In this document: one piece after another, positions 6,473-15,151 of the stretch | Layout: every line of letters begins with the position of its first letter | How positions within the stretch are numbered: the first letter of the stretch is position 1 | Source of the DNA: JBLIKP01 sp047635375 | GTDB taxonomy: Bacteria; Bacteroidota; Bacteroidia; Sphingobacteriales; Sphingobacteriaceae | Reading direction: 5' to 3' | NCBI GenBank assembly: GCA_047635375.1 | Contig: JBLIKP010000050.1 | Coordinates: 1-18,398, forward strand | Length of the DNA: 18,398 bases | Translations under genes and position numbers: made by a program | The notes under the pieces: model-generated | What the model was told of the DNA's origin: nothing | The model's input: only the letters and a program-made list of their open reading frames with translations | The model's database searches: none

Positions 6473-8422
6473 ATGAGCGAAGAGAAAAATAAGAATGATC
6501 AATATTCAGCTGATAATATACAGGTCCTCGAGGGTTTAGAAGCCGTTAGAAAGAGACCCGCGATGTATATTGGTGATGTGGGTGTCAAAGGTCTTCATCA
6601 CTTGGTGTATGAGGTAGTCGATAACTCTATTGATGAGGCATTAGCTGGACATTGTGATACCATCGATGTAATCATCCATAAAAGAAATAGCGTTACTGTT
6701 ATAGACAACGGTCGTGGTATTCCTGTCGAACTGCATAAGAAAGAAAATCGCTCGGCTTTAGAAGTTGTAATGACTGTTCTTCACGCTGGGGGTAAATTTG
6801 ATAAAGACACATATAAAGTTTCTGGGGGTCTTCACGGTGTGGGTGTGAGTTGTGTAAACGCACTTTCAATCGAGCTTAAAGCTGAAGTCCATAGAAATGG
6901 TAAAGTTTGGGAACAAAATTATTCAAAAGGCGCCCCGCTTCACCCAGTGAGAGAAATTGGAGTTACAGACATCAACGGAACCAAGGTTACCTTCCTTCCT
7001 GATGATACTATCTTCAACGTAAGTGAATACAAATATGACACGTTAGCATCAAGACTTCGTGAACTAGCATACTTGAACAAGGGTATTCGCCTAAACCTGA
7101 CCGACGAACGTGATGAGGAAGACGGTGAGCCACGCAAGGAATCATTCTTCAGTGAAGGTGGCCTTAGAGAATTTGTCGCCTACCTTGACGGAAACCGCGA
7201 AAAACTTATCCCTTCTCCAATCTATTTAGATGTGAACAGCGGAACGGTACCGGTTGAAGTTGCAATGCAATACAATACTGCATACGTAGAGAATGTACAT
7301 TCGTACGTAAACAACATTAACACAATTGAGGGTGGTACTCACGTTTCTGGTTTTAGAAGAGCGTTAACTCGTACCCTAAAATCATACGCTGAGAAATCAG
7401 GACAATTAGCAAAACTTAAATTTGACATTAGTGGTGACGATTTCCGTGAAGGACTAACCGCCGTTATTTCCGTAAAAGTTGCTGAGCCACAATTCGAAGG
7501 TCAAACAAAAACAAAGCTTGGAAACTCTGATGTAATGGGAGCTGTAGATACTTGCGTTAGCGAGCATTTATCTCATTACCTTGAAGAAAACCCAAAGGAG
7601 GCAAGAATCATTGTCCAAAAGGTTATCCTAGCGGCAACAGCTCGCCACGCAGCAAGAAAGGCAAGAGATCTTGTTCAACGAAAAAGTGTTTTAATGAGCA
7701 CAGGGCTTCCAGGTAAGCTTTCTGATTGCTCAGAAAAAGATGCTGCCAAATGCGAAATCTACCTTGTAGAGGGAGATTCGGCGGGTGGAACGGCCAAGCA
7801 AGGTCGTGACCGTAACTTCCAAGCCATACTGCCATTAAGAGGTAAAATCTTAAACGTAGAAAAAGCCATGGAGCATAAAATCTACGAGAACGAGGAGATA
7901 AAAAATATCTTCACCGCTCTTGGGATTACCATTGGAACCGAAGAAGACAACAAGGCATTAAACCTTGATAAACTTAGATACCACAAGGTAGTCATCATGT
8001 GTGATGCCGATATCGATGGATCGCATATCACCACGCTTATTCTAACGTTCTTTTTTAGAAACATGAAGGAGCTAATTGATAACGGTTACATTTACATTGC
8101 AACACCTCCTTTATATCTAGTAAAACAAGGTAAAAATGCTGAGTATGCTTGGAACGACGATCAACGTGACGCAATTGCACAACGTTTGTCAGGTCCTAAC
8201 CAACATAAGGTAGGTATCCAGCGTTACAAGGGTCTTGGAGAGATGAATGCTGATCAGTTATGGGAAACCACTATGGATCCGGAAACTAGAACGCTTCGTC
8301 AAGTAACCATTGATAACGCTGCCGAGGCTGACCACATCTTCTCCATGTTAATGGGTGATGATGTTCCGCCAAGGAGAGAATTTATTGAAAAGAATGCCAA
8401 ATATGCAAAACTTGATGTTTAA
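6473..8422 (+). CDS. gyrB: DNA gyrase subunit B
   Basis: The 649-residue protein is the ATPase subunit of DNA gyrase, which with GyrA introduces negative supercoils. GHKL ATPase motifs are present: RKRPAMYIGD (26-35), EVVDNSIDEALAG (47-59), DNGRGIPVE (78-86) and GGLHGVGVS (118-126). The TOPRIM domain has EGDSAGG with RGKILNVEKA around residues 430-465, and DADIDGSH around 511-518. The conserved C-terminal end is QRYKGLGEMNADQLWETTMD. Length matches short GyrB proteins of Bacteroidota, without the long insertion of proteobacterial GyrB. RGKILNVEKA and EGDSAGG suggest DNA-supercoiling gyrase rather than ParE. The ATG start places the usual short acidic/lysine-rich leader before the ATPase domain. 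gyrA is not in the window. Confidence 0.97.
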   Translation: MSEEKNKNDQYSADNIQVLEGLEAVRKRPAMYIGDVGVKGLHHLVYEVVDNSIDEALAGHCDTIDVIIHKRNSVTVIDNGRGIPVELHKKENRSALEVVMTVLHAGGKFDKDTYKVSGGLHGVGVSCVNALSIELKAEVHRNGKVWEQNYSKGAPLHPVREIGVTDINGTKVTFLPDDTIFNVSEYKYDTLASRLRELAYLNKGIRLNLTDERDEEDGEPRKESFFSEGGLREFVAYLDGNREKLIPSPIYLDVNSGTVPVEVAMQYNTAYVENVHSYVNNINTIEGGTHVSGFRRALTRTLKSYAEKSGQLAKLKFDISGDDFREGLTAVISVKVAEPQFEGQTKTKLGNSDVMGAVDTCVSEHLSHYLEENPKEARIIVQKVILAATARHAARKARDLVQRKSVLMSTGLPGKLSDCSEKDAAKCEIYLVEGDSAGGTAKQGRDRNFQAILPLRGKILNVEKAMEHKIYENEEIKNIFTALGITIGTEEDNKALNLDKLRYHKVVIMCDADIDGSHITTLILTFFFRNMKELIDNGYIYIATPPLYLVKQGKNAEYAWNDDQRDAIAQRLSGPNQHKVGIQRYKGLGEMNADQLWETTMDPETRTLRQVTIDNAAEADHIFSMLMGDDVPPRREFIEKNAKYAKLDV

Positions 8423-8441
8423 TCAACAATCCATATAAACT

Positions 8442-8472
8442 AAAAAAGCCCCGTTTTCACGGGGCTTTTTTT
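8442..8472. terminator. Bidirectional intrinsic terminator between gyrB and nhaD
   Basis: GCCCCGT (8448-8454), loop TTTC, and ACGGGGC (8459-8465) form a perfect GC-rich stem flanked by A6 on the left and T7 on the right. It can end both gyrB (+) and nhaD (-) transcripts; it lies 19 bases after the gyrB stop and about 20 past the nhaD stop. Confidence 0.93.
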
Positions 8473-8491
8473 ATGATTAATACTTTATGAA

Positions 8492-9877
8492 TTACATAAG
8501 TAATAGGTAAGTTGCCGCTCCTGCTATGTATCCAACCAAAGCTAAAGACCCGATTTTTCTTAAGTACCAAAAGAAGTCTATTTTCTCTAAGCCCATTACT
8601 GCAACACCTGCCGCAGATCCAATGATTAGAATTGAGCCACCTGTACCAGCACAGTAAGCTAAGAACTCCCAAAATCTTCCGTCTTGAACGAAATATTTCG
8701 CCCAAACCAGCTGATCTGGAGGCGTTGAAGCCAACATAGCTGGAGTTGTTACATCGTACATACCCATTGAGGCTGCAACTAAAGGAACGTTGTCTACAAT
8801 GGCAGATAATAATCCAATTGCAAAGTCAATAGCGTAAACATTATTTAATCGCTCTCTTAAAATACCCGCAAGATCAGTAAGATGTCCGGCACTTTGCAAA
8901 CTGCTAATTGCCACTAATATCCCAAGGAAGAACAAAACACTTGGTGTGTCAATCTTTCTAAGAATTCCTATAACTGATAAATTGGATTTTTCTTCCACGT
9001 TTTTTTGACGATGCATTACCTCGGTGATAATCCATAGAATACTTAAACTAAAAAGCATCCCCATATATGGAGGTAAATGAGTCACTGTTTTAAAAACAGG
9101 AACAAATAATAATAATGCCACACCCGCAATGAAGACAATTCTTCGCTCCATTTTCTTGGGCCTAATGTTATTTGCATGCTCATCAATAATAACGTCTGGT
9201 CTGGTAATATTTCCCTTAACCATAAACGATGAAATTATTAACGGAACTATCATACATACGAATGAAGGAACTATTAATCGAGTGATCACATTCATTGCCG
9301 TAATCTGATCTCCAATCCAAAGCATTGTCGTGGTAACATCACCAATTGGTGACCATGCTCCTCCAGCGTTGGCTGATATTACTACCATACCGGCGAAGAA
9401 CCAACGGTCCTTTTGCCCACCAATTAATTTCCTCAACAGTGAAATCATCACGATTGAAGTCGTAAGGTTATCTAAAGCTGCTGAGAAGAAAAACGTAAGT
9501 ATACAGATGATCCAAAGCAATTTCACCTTATTGGTAGTCTGTATTTTATCAGTAATAATATCAAACCCTTCATGAGCGTCGATAAGCTCTACAATAGTCA
9601 TTGCTCCCAATAGGAAGAATATAATCTCCGAAATATGCGCTAAAAAGTAGGAAAGCTCATGCCCCACAAAATGTGCCGCATCACTATCCGGATTTAGATT
9701 TAAGTATTCTGCAAAGTTTTCACTTCCCGCTAAAAGTTTGTCGGCACCTAAAATATAAACGGTCCAAGCAAGAACCCCAATAAAAAGCGCACTTGCTGCC
9801 TTATCGATCTTTAGGGGATGCTCCAGCGTTATCGCTAAATACCCTAATACAAAGATCACAATCATTAAAATGTACAT
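8492..9877 (-). CDS. nhaD: NhaD-type Na+/H+ antiporter
   Basis: The 461-residue protein is an inner-membrane transporter of the ion-transporter superfamily, about a dozen hydrophobic helices spread over its whole length. Signature segments fit the NhaD family: ALFIGVLAW (30-38), SAALDNLTTS (132-141), AGGAWSPIGDVTTTM (171-185), FLGILVAISSLQSAG (317-331), SAIVDNVPLVAAS (358-370) and CAGTGGSILIIGS (409-421). The two D-N-x-x motifs, one in each half, belong to the inverted repeat that binds the ion. NhaD exports Na+ or Li+ in exchange for protons and supports salt and alkaline tolerance, which fits a marine or brackish lifestyle (inference). The ATG at 9877 gives a first helix of MYILMIVIFVLGYLAI. 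It shares a terminator with gyrB and is divergent from the porin. Confidence 0.92.
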   Translation of the reverse strand: MYILMIVIFVLGYLAITLEHPLKIDKAASALFIGVLAWTVYILGADKLLAGSENFAEYLNLNPDSDAAHFVGHELSYFLAHISEIIFFLLGAMTIVELIDAHEGFDIITDKIQTTNKVKLLWIICILTFFFSAALDNLTTSIVMISLLRKLIGGQKDRWFFAGMVVISANAGGAWSPIGDVTTTMLWIGDQITAMNVITRLIVPSFVCMIVPLIISSFMVKGNITRPDVIIDEHANNIRPKKMERRIVFIAGVALLLFVPVFKTVTHLPPYMGMLFSLSILWIITEVMHRQKNVEEKSNLSVIGILRKIDTPSVLFFLGILVAISSLQSAGHLTDLAGILRERLNNVYAIDFAIGLLSAIVDNVPLVAASMGMYDVTTPAMLASTPPDQLVWAKYFVQDGRFWEFLAYCAGTGGSILIIGSAAGVAVMGLEKIDFFWYLRKIGSLALVGYIAGAATYLLLM

Positions 9878-10005
9878 GATTTATATATTTAGATTTTTTG
9901 TTGAAAGAATAAAATGGCGAAAAATTGAATTTCACCGACCACAAATATCAATTATTGAACTGTAAAATTAAAGCCCCAAATCAATTAATGAATATATTTG
10001 TCAAG

Positions 10006-10013
10006 TATTTTTG
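10006..10013 (+). promoter_or_regulatory. Likely porin -7 element very close to the start codon
   Basis: TATTTTTG matches TAnnTTTG exactly and ends only four bases before the ATG at 10018. If used, transcription would begin at or next to the start codon, giving a leaderless or near-leaderless mRNA. No clear -33 TTG is seen. Confidence 0.4.
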
Positions 10014-10017
10014 CATT

Positions 10018-11073
10018 ATGAGAAAAACGTTTAAACTTTTCGGTCAAGGAATAATCGGTATTTTTTTGCTAATAATTTCATTATCAGCATTTTCTCAAGA
10101 ATTTGAGGAGCCAATAGTTGAAAAACTTAGGGACAAATTGGTTTCTAAGGAATTTTCCATTTCTCCACTATTACAAGCAGGATATTCATTAAATGGCTTT
10201 AATAACGGTGAAGATGCTTTTAATGTGGGTGCAATGCGACTTTTAATTAAGGGCGAATTGGACAATGGGTTTAGTTATTTTATTCAACCCGACTTTGCCG
10301 TAAACCCGATCATTCTTGATGCAAGTTTCCATTGGAAATACAATAATCATTTAAAATTTGGGGTTGGGATTATGAAAACCCCGTTTAGCACTGAAGTTAT
10401 CATTTCTGCCGCCAACCTTGACTTTGTCAATCGGTCAATGGTGGTTTCAAACCTTGCCTCCAACCGTCAGCTTGGATTTAATGTGGAAGGGTATTTCTAC
10501 AAGAATCTTGCAGGTTATAATGTTGGTGTGTATAATGGAAACGGACGAGTACTTGCCGGTGACAACAATAACGCGCTTATGAAAGCGGCTCGTTTATTTT
10601 GGTCGCCTATAAAGGAAGAGAGTGAAGAATTAAAAATTGGATTACATGGGTATATTAATAGTCAGCCCAATCTTTTTGCCGACTTTTTGACCTTGCCCGA
10701 CTTTGAACCTGGAGATCAGAGATTTCGGGGAGCAGATATCCGTTACGGAACGAAGAAAATAATTTTAGCAGGGGAAATTATCTCAGGGAAAATACAATCA
10801 AATAATATAATAATTGTCGGGAGAGAATATTTTTCTCAAAACGGATATTATTTAACTGGTGGATATAAATTTAACCCTAAGGTTTATTTATTAGGTAGAT
10901 TTGAGGCTTACGCCGATGATATTAATCCAAACAGAAACCAATTTATTATCGGAACAAACTTATTTCCAGCCTCATTCACCGAAATTCAAATAAACTATGT
11001 AACTCCGCTTACGAGTGGATTTAATATCAATAACAACTCATTATTAATCGCATTACAATTCGGATACTGTTAA
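10018..11073 (+). CDS. OprO/OprP-like outer-membrane porin
   Basis: From the ATG at 10018 the protein has 351 residues and a clean signal peptide (MRKTFKLFGQGIIGIFLLII to ...SAFSQ), so this start is chosen over the TTG at 9925, which would add 31 residues before the signal. The mature part is a run of amphipathic beta strands with aromatic girdles. Segments such as GAMRLLIKGELDNGFSYFIQ and FGVGIMKTPFS, and the block SNLASNRQLGFNVEG, are typical of phosphate-selective porin O/P (PF07396) relatives in Bacteroidota. It should form a diffusion channel in the outer membrane; phosphate or polyphosphate selectivity is not shown. The last residue is Cys rather than the usual aromatic residue (…QFGYC), with Tyr just before it. 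dapD begins 10 bases after its stop, without a terminator between. Confidence 0.78.
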   Translation: MRKTFKLFGQGIIGIFLLIISLSAFSQEFEEPIVEKLRDKLVSKEFSISPLLQAGYSLNGFNNGEDAFNVGAMRLLIKGELDNGFSYFIQPDFAVNPIILDASFHWKYNNHLKFGVGIMKTPFSTEVIISAANLDFVNRSMVVSNLASNRQLGFNVEGYFYKNLAGYNVGVYNGNGRVLAGDNNNALMKAARLFWSPIKEESEELKIGLHGYINSQPNLFADFLTLPDFEPGDQRFRGADIRYGTKKIILAGEIISGKIQSNNIIIVGREYFSQNGYYLTGGYKFNPKVYLLGRFEAYADDINPNRNQFIIGTNLFPASFTEIQINYVTPLTSGFNINNNSLLIALQFGYC

Positions 11074-11083
11074 AAACAACTCA

Positions 11084-11899
11084 ATGAACAACCAAAAGGA
11101 AATCATAGAAAAAGCCTGGGAAAACAGGGGATTACTAAAAGACCAATCAACTTTAGATTGTATTAATGAGGTAATCGAAGCCCTTGACAAAGGGAAACTT
11201 CGTGTTGCTGAACCTACTTCTGATGGGTGGAAAGTGAACGAATGGATTAAAAAGGCTGTTATTCTTTATTTCCCTGTCCGCAAAATGGAAACATTGCACG
11301 CCGGGCCAATGGAGTTTCATGATAAAATGGACCTAAAAACTAATTACGCAGAACTAGGCGTGCGGATTGTGCCTCATGGTGTTGCTCGTTATGGGGCTTA
11401 CCTTGCAAAGGGTGTAGTTATGATGCCGTCCTATGTAAACATTGGAGCATTTGTTGACTCTGGAACCATGGTCGACACGTGGGCAACAGTTGGTAGCTGC
11501 GCGCAGATTGGTAAAAATGTCCACTTAAGTGGTGGTGTTGGCATTGGCGGTGTTTTAGAGCCAGTTCAAGCTAGCCCTGTTATTATTGAAGACAATTGCT
11601 TTATAGGATCAAGATGTATTGTAGTCGAAGGGATACACGTTGAAACTGAAGCTGTGCTTGGGGCAAATGTGGTTCTTACTGCTAGCACAAAAATTATTGA
11701 CGTAAGTGGTGATGCTCCTGTAGAAATGCGCGGAAGGATTCCTGCCCGATCGGTAGTTATTCCTGGAAGTATTCCAAAGAAATTTCCTGCAGGTGAATAC
11801 CAAGTGCCATGTGCATTGATTATTGGAAAAAGAAAACCATCAACCGATTTAAAAACGAGTTTAAACGACGCACTTCGTGACTTTGACGTAGCTGTTTAA
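11084..11899 (+). CDS. dapD: 2,3,4,5-tetrahydropyridine-2,6-dicarboxylate N-succinyltransferase
   Basis: The 271-residue enzyme transfers succinyl from succinyl-CoA to tetrahydrodipicolinate in the succinylase branch of diaminopimelate/lysine synthesis. It thereby supplies meso-DAP for peptidoglycan. The N-terminal helical part ends around VRKMETLHAGPMEFHDKM. The left-handed beta-helix follows from about residue 100: KGVVMMPSYVNIGAFVDSG, MVDTWATVGSCAQIGKNVHL and GGVGIGGVLEPVQ, then DNCFIGSRCIVVEGI. The typical end GRIPARSVVIPGS is present. Length and motifs match DapD fully. It acts as a cytoplasmic trimer. The ATG at 11084 lies 10 bases after the porin stop, so it may be co-transcribed with the porin; a terminator follows directly. 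Confidence 0.96.
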   Translation: MNNQKEIIEKAWENRGLLKDQSTLDCINEVIEALDKGKLRVAEPTSDGWKVNEWIKKAVILYFPVRKMETLHAGPMEFHDKMDLKTNYAELGVRIVPHGVARYGAYLAKGVVMMPSYVNIGAFVDSGTMVDTWATVGSCAQIGKNVHLSGGVGIGGVLEPVQASPVIIEDNCFIGSRCIVVEGIHVETEAVLGANVVLTASTKIIDVSGDAPVEMRGRIPARSVVIPGSIPKKFPAGEYQVPCALIIGKRKPSTDLKTSLNDALRDFDVAV

Positions 11900-11908
11900 A
11901 ATATTTAC

Positions 11909-11940
11909 ACTCCTTCTTTAAATAAAAGAAGGAGTTTTTT
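11909..11940 (+). terminator. Intrinsic terminator after dapD
   Basis: ACTCCTTCTTT (11909-11919) pairs perfectly with AAAGAAGGAGT (11925-11935) around the loop AAATA, followed by a T run to 11940. It starts 10 bases after the dapD stop. Confidence 0.9.
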
Positions 11941-12002
11941 ATATCCAATATTATTGATTTTAATAATTTAAAAGGATTTTCATATTTTAATCTCCACAGC
12001 AT

Positions 12003-12021
12003 TTTTCCGTTATTCGGAAAA
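12003..12021. repeat. Inverted repeat before the glycosyltransferase gene
   Basis: TTTTCCG (12003-12009) and CGGAAAA (12015-12021) are perfect 7-base arms around TTATT, ending 15 bases before the ATG at 12037. It could be an operator or a leader hairpin; no T run follows, so it is not a terminator on the plus strand. No TAnnTTTG element is seen nearby. Confidence 0.5.
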
Positions 12022-12036
12022 CCCAAACCTTAAAAA

Positions 12037-13170
12037 ATGAATATTGGATTCGATGCCAAGCGTGCTTTCAACAATTACACGGGACTAGGAAATTATAGCC
12101 GAAGTACCATACAGCTGCTTGAAAAACATCAAGCTGAAAACAACTACTACCTCTACTCTCCAACTATTAATGAGGAAAACATTCCCGACGACTTCCTTAA
12201 CGATTTGGATGTCAAACTACGTAATCCGAACACGCCCATGGGAAAAATCTTCAAGGGCATTTGGAGAAGTTATGGCGGAATAAATACCCACATAAAAAAC
12301 GATGAAATTGATGTTTTCCACGGATTAAGCAATGAATTGCCTGTTGGAATCAAATCATCTGCAAGAAAATCTGTGGTGACCATACATGATTTAATTTTCA
12401 TGAGACACCCAAATTTTTACCCGCAAATTGACCGCATTATTTACAAGAACAAATTTCAATATGCCTGTAATACCGCAAACAAAGTCATCTGTGTCAGCGA
12501 GCAAACGGCGAAAGATGTTCAATCTTTTTTCGATATTTCACGAGACAAAATCGAGGTGGTTTATCAATCTTGTAACCCTCAGTTTAAGGTTAAAGTTAAA
12601 GCCGAAAAATTAAAAGAGGTAAAAGAAATTCATAACCTCCCTGACGAGTACCTGCTTTACGTAGGAACAATTGAGGAGAGAAAAAATCTATTTGTAATTA
12701 TTGAGGCGATGCAAAAACTAGGGAGAAAATGTCCGCCTCTTGTTGTTGTAGGGAAGAAGAAACCTTACTTCAATTTTATCCTCAATTTTATAAAGCGGCA
12801 TAAAATGACCGAAAAAGTGATTTTCCTTCAGGATGTCTTTTACGATCAATTACCAGCAATTTATCAGCAAGCCTCCATTTTTATTTACCCTAGCAAATTT
12901 GAGGGATTTGGGATACCAATGATTGAAGCCCTTTACTCAGGAATTCCAGCAATTGGGGCTACTGGATCATGCTTGGAGGAAGCGGGTGGTCCGTCTTCGG
13001 CGTATATCACCCCAGAGGATTCAGATCAACTTACTGAGTTAATTCCAGAAATTTTAAGCAACCAAAATTTAAGAGATGAAATGATAACTGGAGGCTATCT
13101 TCATCTTATTAATTTCGAAGAAAAAAAGATAGCTCAAGATCTACAAAACGTATACAATGAACTTAGGTAA
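12037..13170 (+). CDS. Glycosyltransferase, GT4 family (GT-B fold)
   Basis: The 377-residue protein has a two-Rossmann GT-B layout. The N-terminal domain starts MNIGFDAKRAFNNYTGLGNY with a glycine loop and includes VVTIHDLIFMRHP, a pattern of GT4 enzymes. A linker with VICVSEQTAKDV follows. The C-terminal domain has YVGTIEERKNL (208-218), VVVGKKKP, and the nucleotide-sugar site FEGFGIPMIEALYSGIPAIG (287-306), whose EGFGIPMIEAL is the GT4 E-x7-E motif. It transfers a sugar from a nucleotide donor, probably for polysaccharide, glycolipid or protein glycosylation; donor and acceptor are unknown. No signal peptide. No other cell-envelope genes follow: its 3' end overlaps tsaC by 14 bases, so it is the first gene of a housekeeping run. 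Confidence 0.9.
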   Translation: MNIGFDAKRAFNNYTGLGNYSRSTIQLLEKHQAENNYYLYSPTINEENIPDDFLNDLDVKLRNPNTPMGKIFKGIWRSYGGINTHIKNDEIDVFHGLSNELPVGIKSSARKSVVTIHDLIFMRHPNFYPQIDRIIYKNKFQYACNTANKVICVSEQTAKDVQSFFDISRDKIEVVYQSCNPQFKVKVKAEKLKEVKEIHNLPDEYLLYVGTIEERKNLFVIIEAMQKLGRKCPPLVVVGKKKPYFNFILNFIKRHKMTEKVIFLQDVFYDQLPAIYQQASIFIYPSKFEGFGIPMIEALYSGIPAIGATGSCLEEAGGPSSAYITPEDSDQLTELIPEILSNQNLRDEMITGGYLHLINFEEKKIAQDLQNVYNELR

Positions 13171-13726
13171 AGAAATAAAAACGTGCCTTAACGTATTAAA
13201 ATCAGGAGGAATTATCCTTTACCCTGCCGATACCATGTGGGGACTTGGTTGTGACGCCACAAATCAAGAGGCAATAAAAAAAATAAATCGACTTAAACAA
13301 CGTGAAGAGTTAAAACCGCTAATCAACCTGGTTGAGAACGACAACCAAATAAATAAGTACGTTAAAAGCCTTCCTGATGTCGCTTGGGACTTGTTCGATA
13401 ATGCTGAGGATCCATTAACCCTGATTTTGGATATAGGAATGAATCTTCCAGAAGGTGCAATCGCACAAAATGGCAATATTGCTGTGCGCCGGATAAAGAA
13501 CGAGTTTTGCGAAATGCTTATAAGAAAGTTAAACAGACCATTAACTTCAACTTCGGCAAATGTTCATGGAACACCGGCTCCAAAAAGTTTTGAAGATATA
13601 GACCCAATCATTTTGGATGGGGTAGATTATGTGGTAAATTTGCAGCCAGCTTGGGGTCAAAACCCAAAAGCTTCCACTATTATCCGTTTAGGAAATGGTG
13701 GTGAGATAAAAATCATCCGCAACTAA
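13157..13726 (+). CDS. tsaC: L-threonylcarbamoyladenylate synthase (Sua5/YciO/YrdC family)
   Basis: The 189-residue protein makes threonylcarbamoyl-AMP from threonine, bicarbonate and ATP, the first step of t6A37 modification in tRNAs reading ANN codons. Family features: GGIILYPADTMWGLGCDATN (17-36), the basic strip KKINRLKQREELKPL (about 41-55) binding nucleotide and tRNA, and LTSTSANVHGTPAP (the S-x-N motif). It is the short, single-domain YrdC form without the Sua5 C-terminal domain. YciO-type paralogues look similar, but the KxR...SxN pattern favours a true TsaC. ATG at 13157 lies within the end of the glycosyltransferase gene (14-base overlap), suggesting translational coupling. Its stop is in the same frame as the following cca gene. 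Confidence 0.9.
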   Translation: MNLGKEIKTCLNVLKSGGIILYPADTMWGLGCDATNQEAIKKINRLKQREELKPLINLVENDNQINKYVKSLPDVAWDLFDNAEDPLTLILDIGMNLPEGAIAQNGNIAVRRIKNEFCEMLIRKLNRPLTSTSANVHGTPAPKSFEDIDPIILDGVDYVVNLQPAWGQNPKASTIIRLGNGGEIKIIRN

Positions 13727-13750
13727 CAAATAACCGCAAAAACCAAATCC

Positions 13751-15151
13751 TTGGAACAACTTCCAATTTTCGATGTAATAGGTGAAGTCGCTAAAAAACT
13801 AAGGATAAAAACTTACGTAATTGGCGGTTTCGTACGCGACCATTTTCTGGAACGTCCATCAAAGGACATCGATTTTGTAGTCGTAGGAAGTGGAATTGAC
13901 ATGGCCCGTGAGGTTGCTGGGAAACTACCCGAAAAACCACAAGTAACGGTTTTTAAAAATTTCGGGACCGCGATGTTCAACTACCAAGGAATGGAAATTG
14001 AATTCGTAGGAGCACGAAAAGAATCCTACCGAGCTAATTCTAGGAAACCTATCGTTGAAAACGGATCATTAAAAGACGATCAAAATCGAAGAGACTTCAC
14101 CATTAATGCAATGGCTATCTCCCTTAACGAAAACGATTTCGGTGAAGTATTAGACCCATTTAGAGGGCTAGACCATATTGAAGATAAACTAATCAAAACG
14201 CCACTTGATCCGGATTTAACTTTTTCTGATGATCCTTTACGGATGATGAGGGCAATAAGATTTGCCGCTCAGCTTAATTTTGAAATAGATAAAACCGCGT
14301 TAAAAGCTATAAGAACAAACGCTGAAAGAATAAAAATTGTAAGCCAGGAGCGCACTACCGACGAGTTAAATAAAATTATTCTTTCAAAAAACCCATCGGT
14401 TGGTTTTAAGCACCTTTTCAACACAGGCCTGCTTCACATTATTTTCCCAGAAATGGCGGCCCTTCATGGGGTTGATATTATTGATGGAAAAGGACATAAA
14501 GATAATTTCTACCATACTCTACAAGTATTAGAAAATGTTTGCACAATGACCGACGATCTTTGGTTACGTTGGGCGGCAATCCTCCACGATATAGCAAAAC
14601 CACCAACAAAAAGATTCGACAAAAAAATAGGATGGACTTTCCATGGGCATGAAGATAAAGGTGCGCGAATGACACCGAAAATCTTCAGAAACCTTAGACT
14701 TCCTTTGAATGAAAAAATGAAGTTTGTACAAAAACTTGTTGCGCTTCACCTACGTCCTATTGCATTGGCAAAGTCAATCGTTACAGATTCGGCAATACGC
14801 AGATTACTTTATGAAGGTGGGGAAGATCTGGATGCTTTAATGAAGCTTTGCCGTGCTGATATCACCTCGAAAAATGAAGAAAAGGTAACTAAATACCTGA
14901 AAAACTTCGATTTAGTAGAAATCAAGTTAAAGGAAGTTGAAGAGAAAGATAAAATCCGCAATTGGCAACCCCCTGTTTCCGGTAACGACATTCAAGATAC
15001 TTTTGAAATAATTATTGGCAGGCACATAGGCGATATAAAATCCAAAATCAAGGAAGCCATTCTTGATGGCGACATCGAAAACAACCGAGAAGCTGCGGTT
15101 GAGTATATGTTAAAGCTCGGAGACGAAATGAATTTGAAAAGAAAATCATAA
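13751..15151 (+). CDS. cca: CCA tRNA nucleotidyltransferase with HD domain
   Basis: The 466-residue class II nucleotidyltransferase adds or repairs the 3' CCA end of tRNAs. The head domain shows VIGGFVRDHFLER (23-35) and the metal-binding DID in SKDIDFVVVGSG (37-48), then the neck signature RRDFTINAMAIS (about 113-124) and DDPLRMMRAIRFAAQL. An HD phosphohydrolase domain follows, with AILHDIAKPP (His-Asp near 279-280) and FHGHEDKGA. The start is TTG at 13751: counting back in frame, the tsaC stop TAA (13724-13726) is reached without ATG or GTG, and the conserved head begins soon after. A PcnB-type poly(A) polymerase is an alternative, but the short basic-poor C terminus and HD domain fit CCA-adding enzymes. 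A hairpin spans its stop. Confidence 0.92.
   Translation: MEQLPIFDVIGEVAKKLRIKTYVIGGFVRDHFLERPSKDIDFVVVGSGIDMAREVAGKLPEKPQVTVFKNFGTAMFNYQGMEIEFVGARKESYRANSRKPIVENGSLKDDQNRRDFTINAMAISLNENDFGEVLDPFRGLDHIEDKLIKTPLDPDLTFSDDPLRMMRAIRFAAQLNFEIDKTALKAIRTNAERIKIVSQERTTDELNKIILSKNPSVGFKHLFNTGLLHIIFPEMAALHGVDIIDGKGHKDNFYHTLQVLENVCTMTDDLWLRWAAILHDIAKPPTKRFDKKIGWTFHGHEDKGARMTPKIFRNLRLPLNEKMKFVQKLVALHLRPIALAKSIVTDSAIRRLLYEGGEDLDALMKLCRADITSKNEEKVTKYLKNFDLVEIKLKEVEEKDKIRNWQPPVSGNDIQDTFEIIIGRHIGDIKSKIKEAILDGDIENNREAAVEYMLKLGDEMNLKRKS

Noticed and set aside
9925..10017. Longer porin start at TTG 9925
   Set aside because: It would place 31 residues before a clean signal peptide and upstream of the exact -7 element; the ATG at 10018 is better.
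11950..11967. ATTATT/AATAAT inverted repeat after the dapD terminator
   Set aside because: Pure A/T arms of six bases in an AT-rich spacer; expected by chance.
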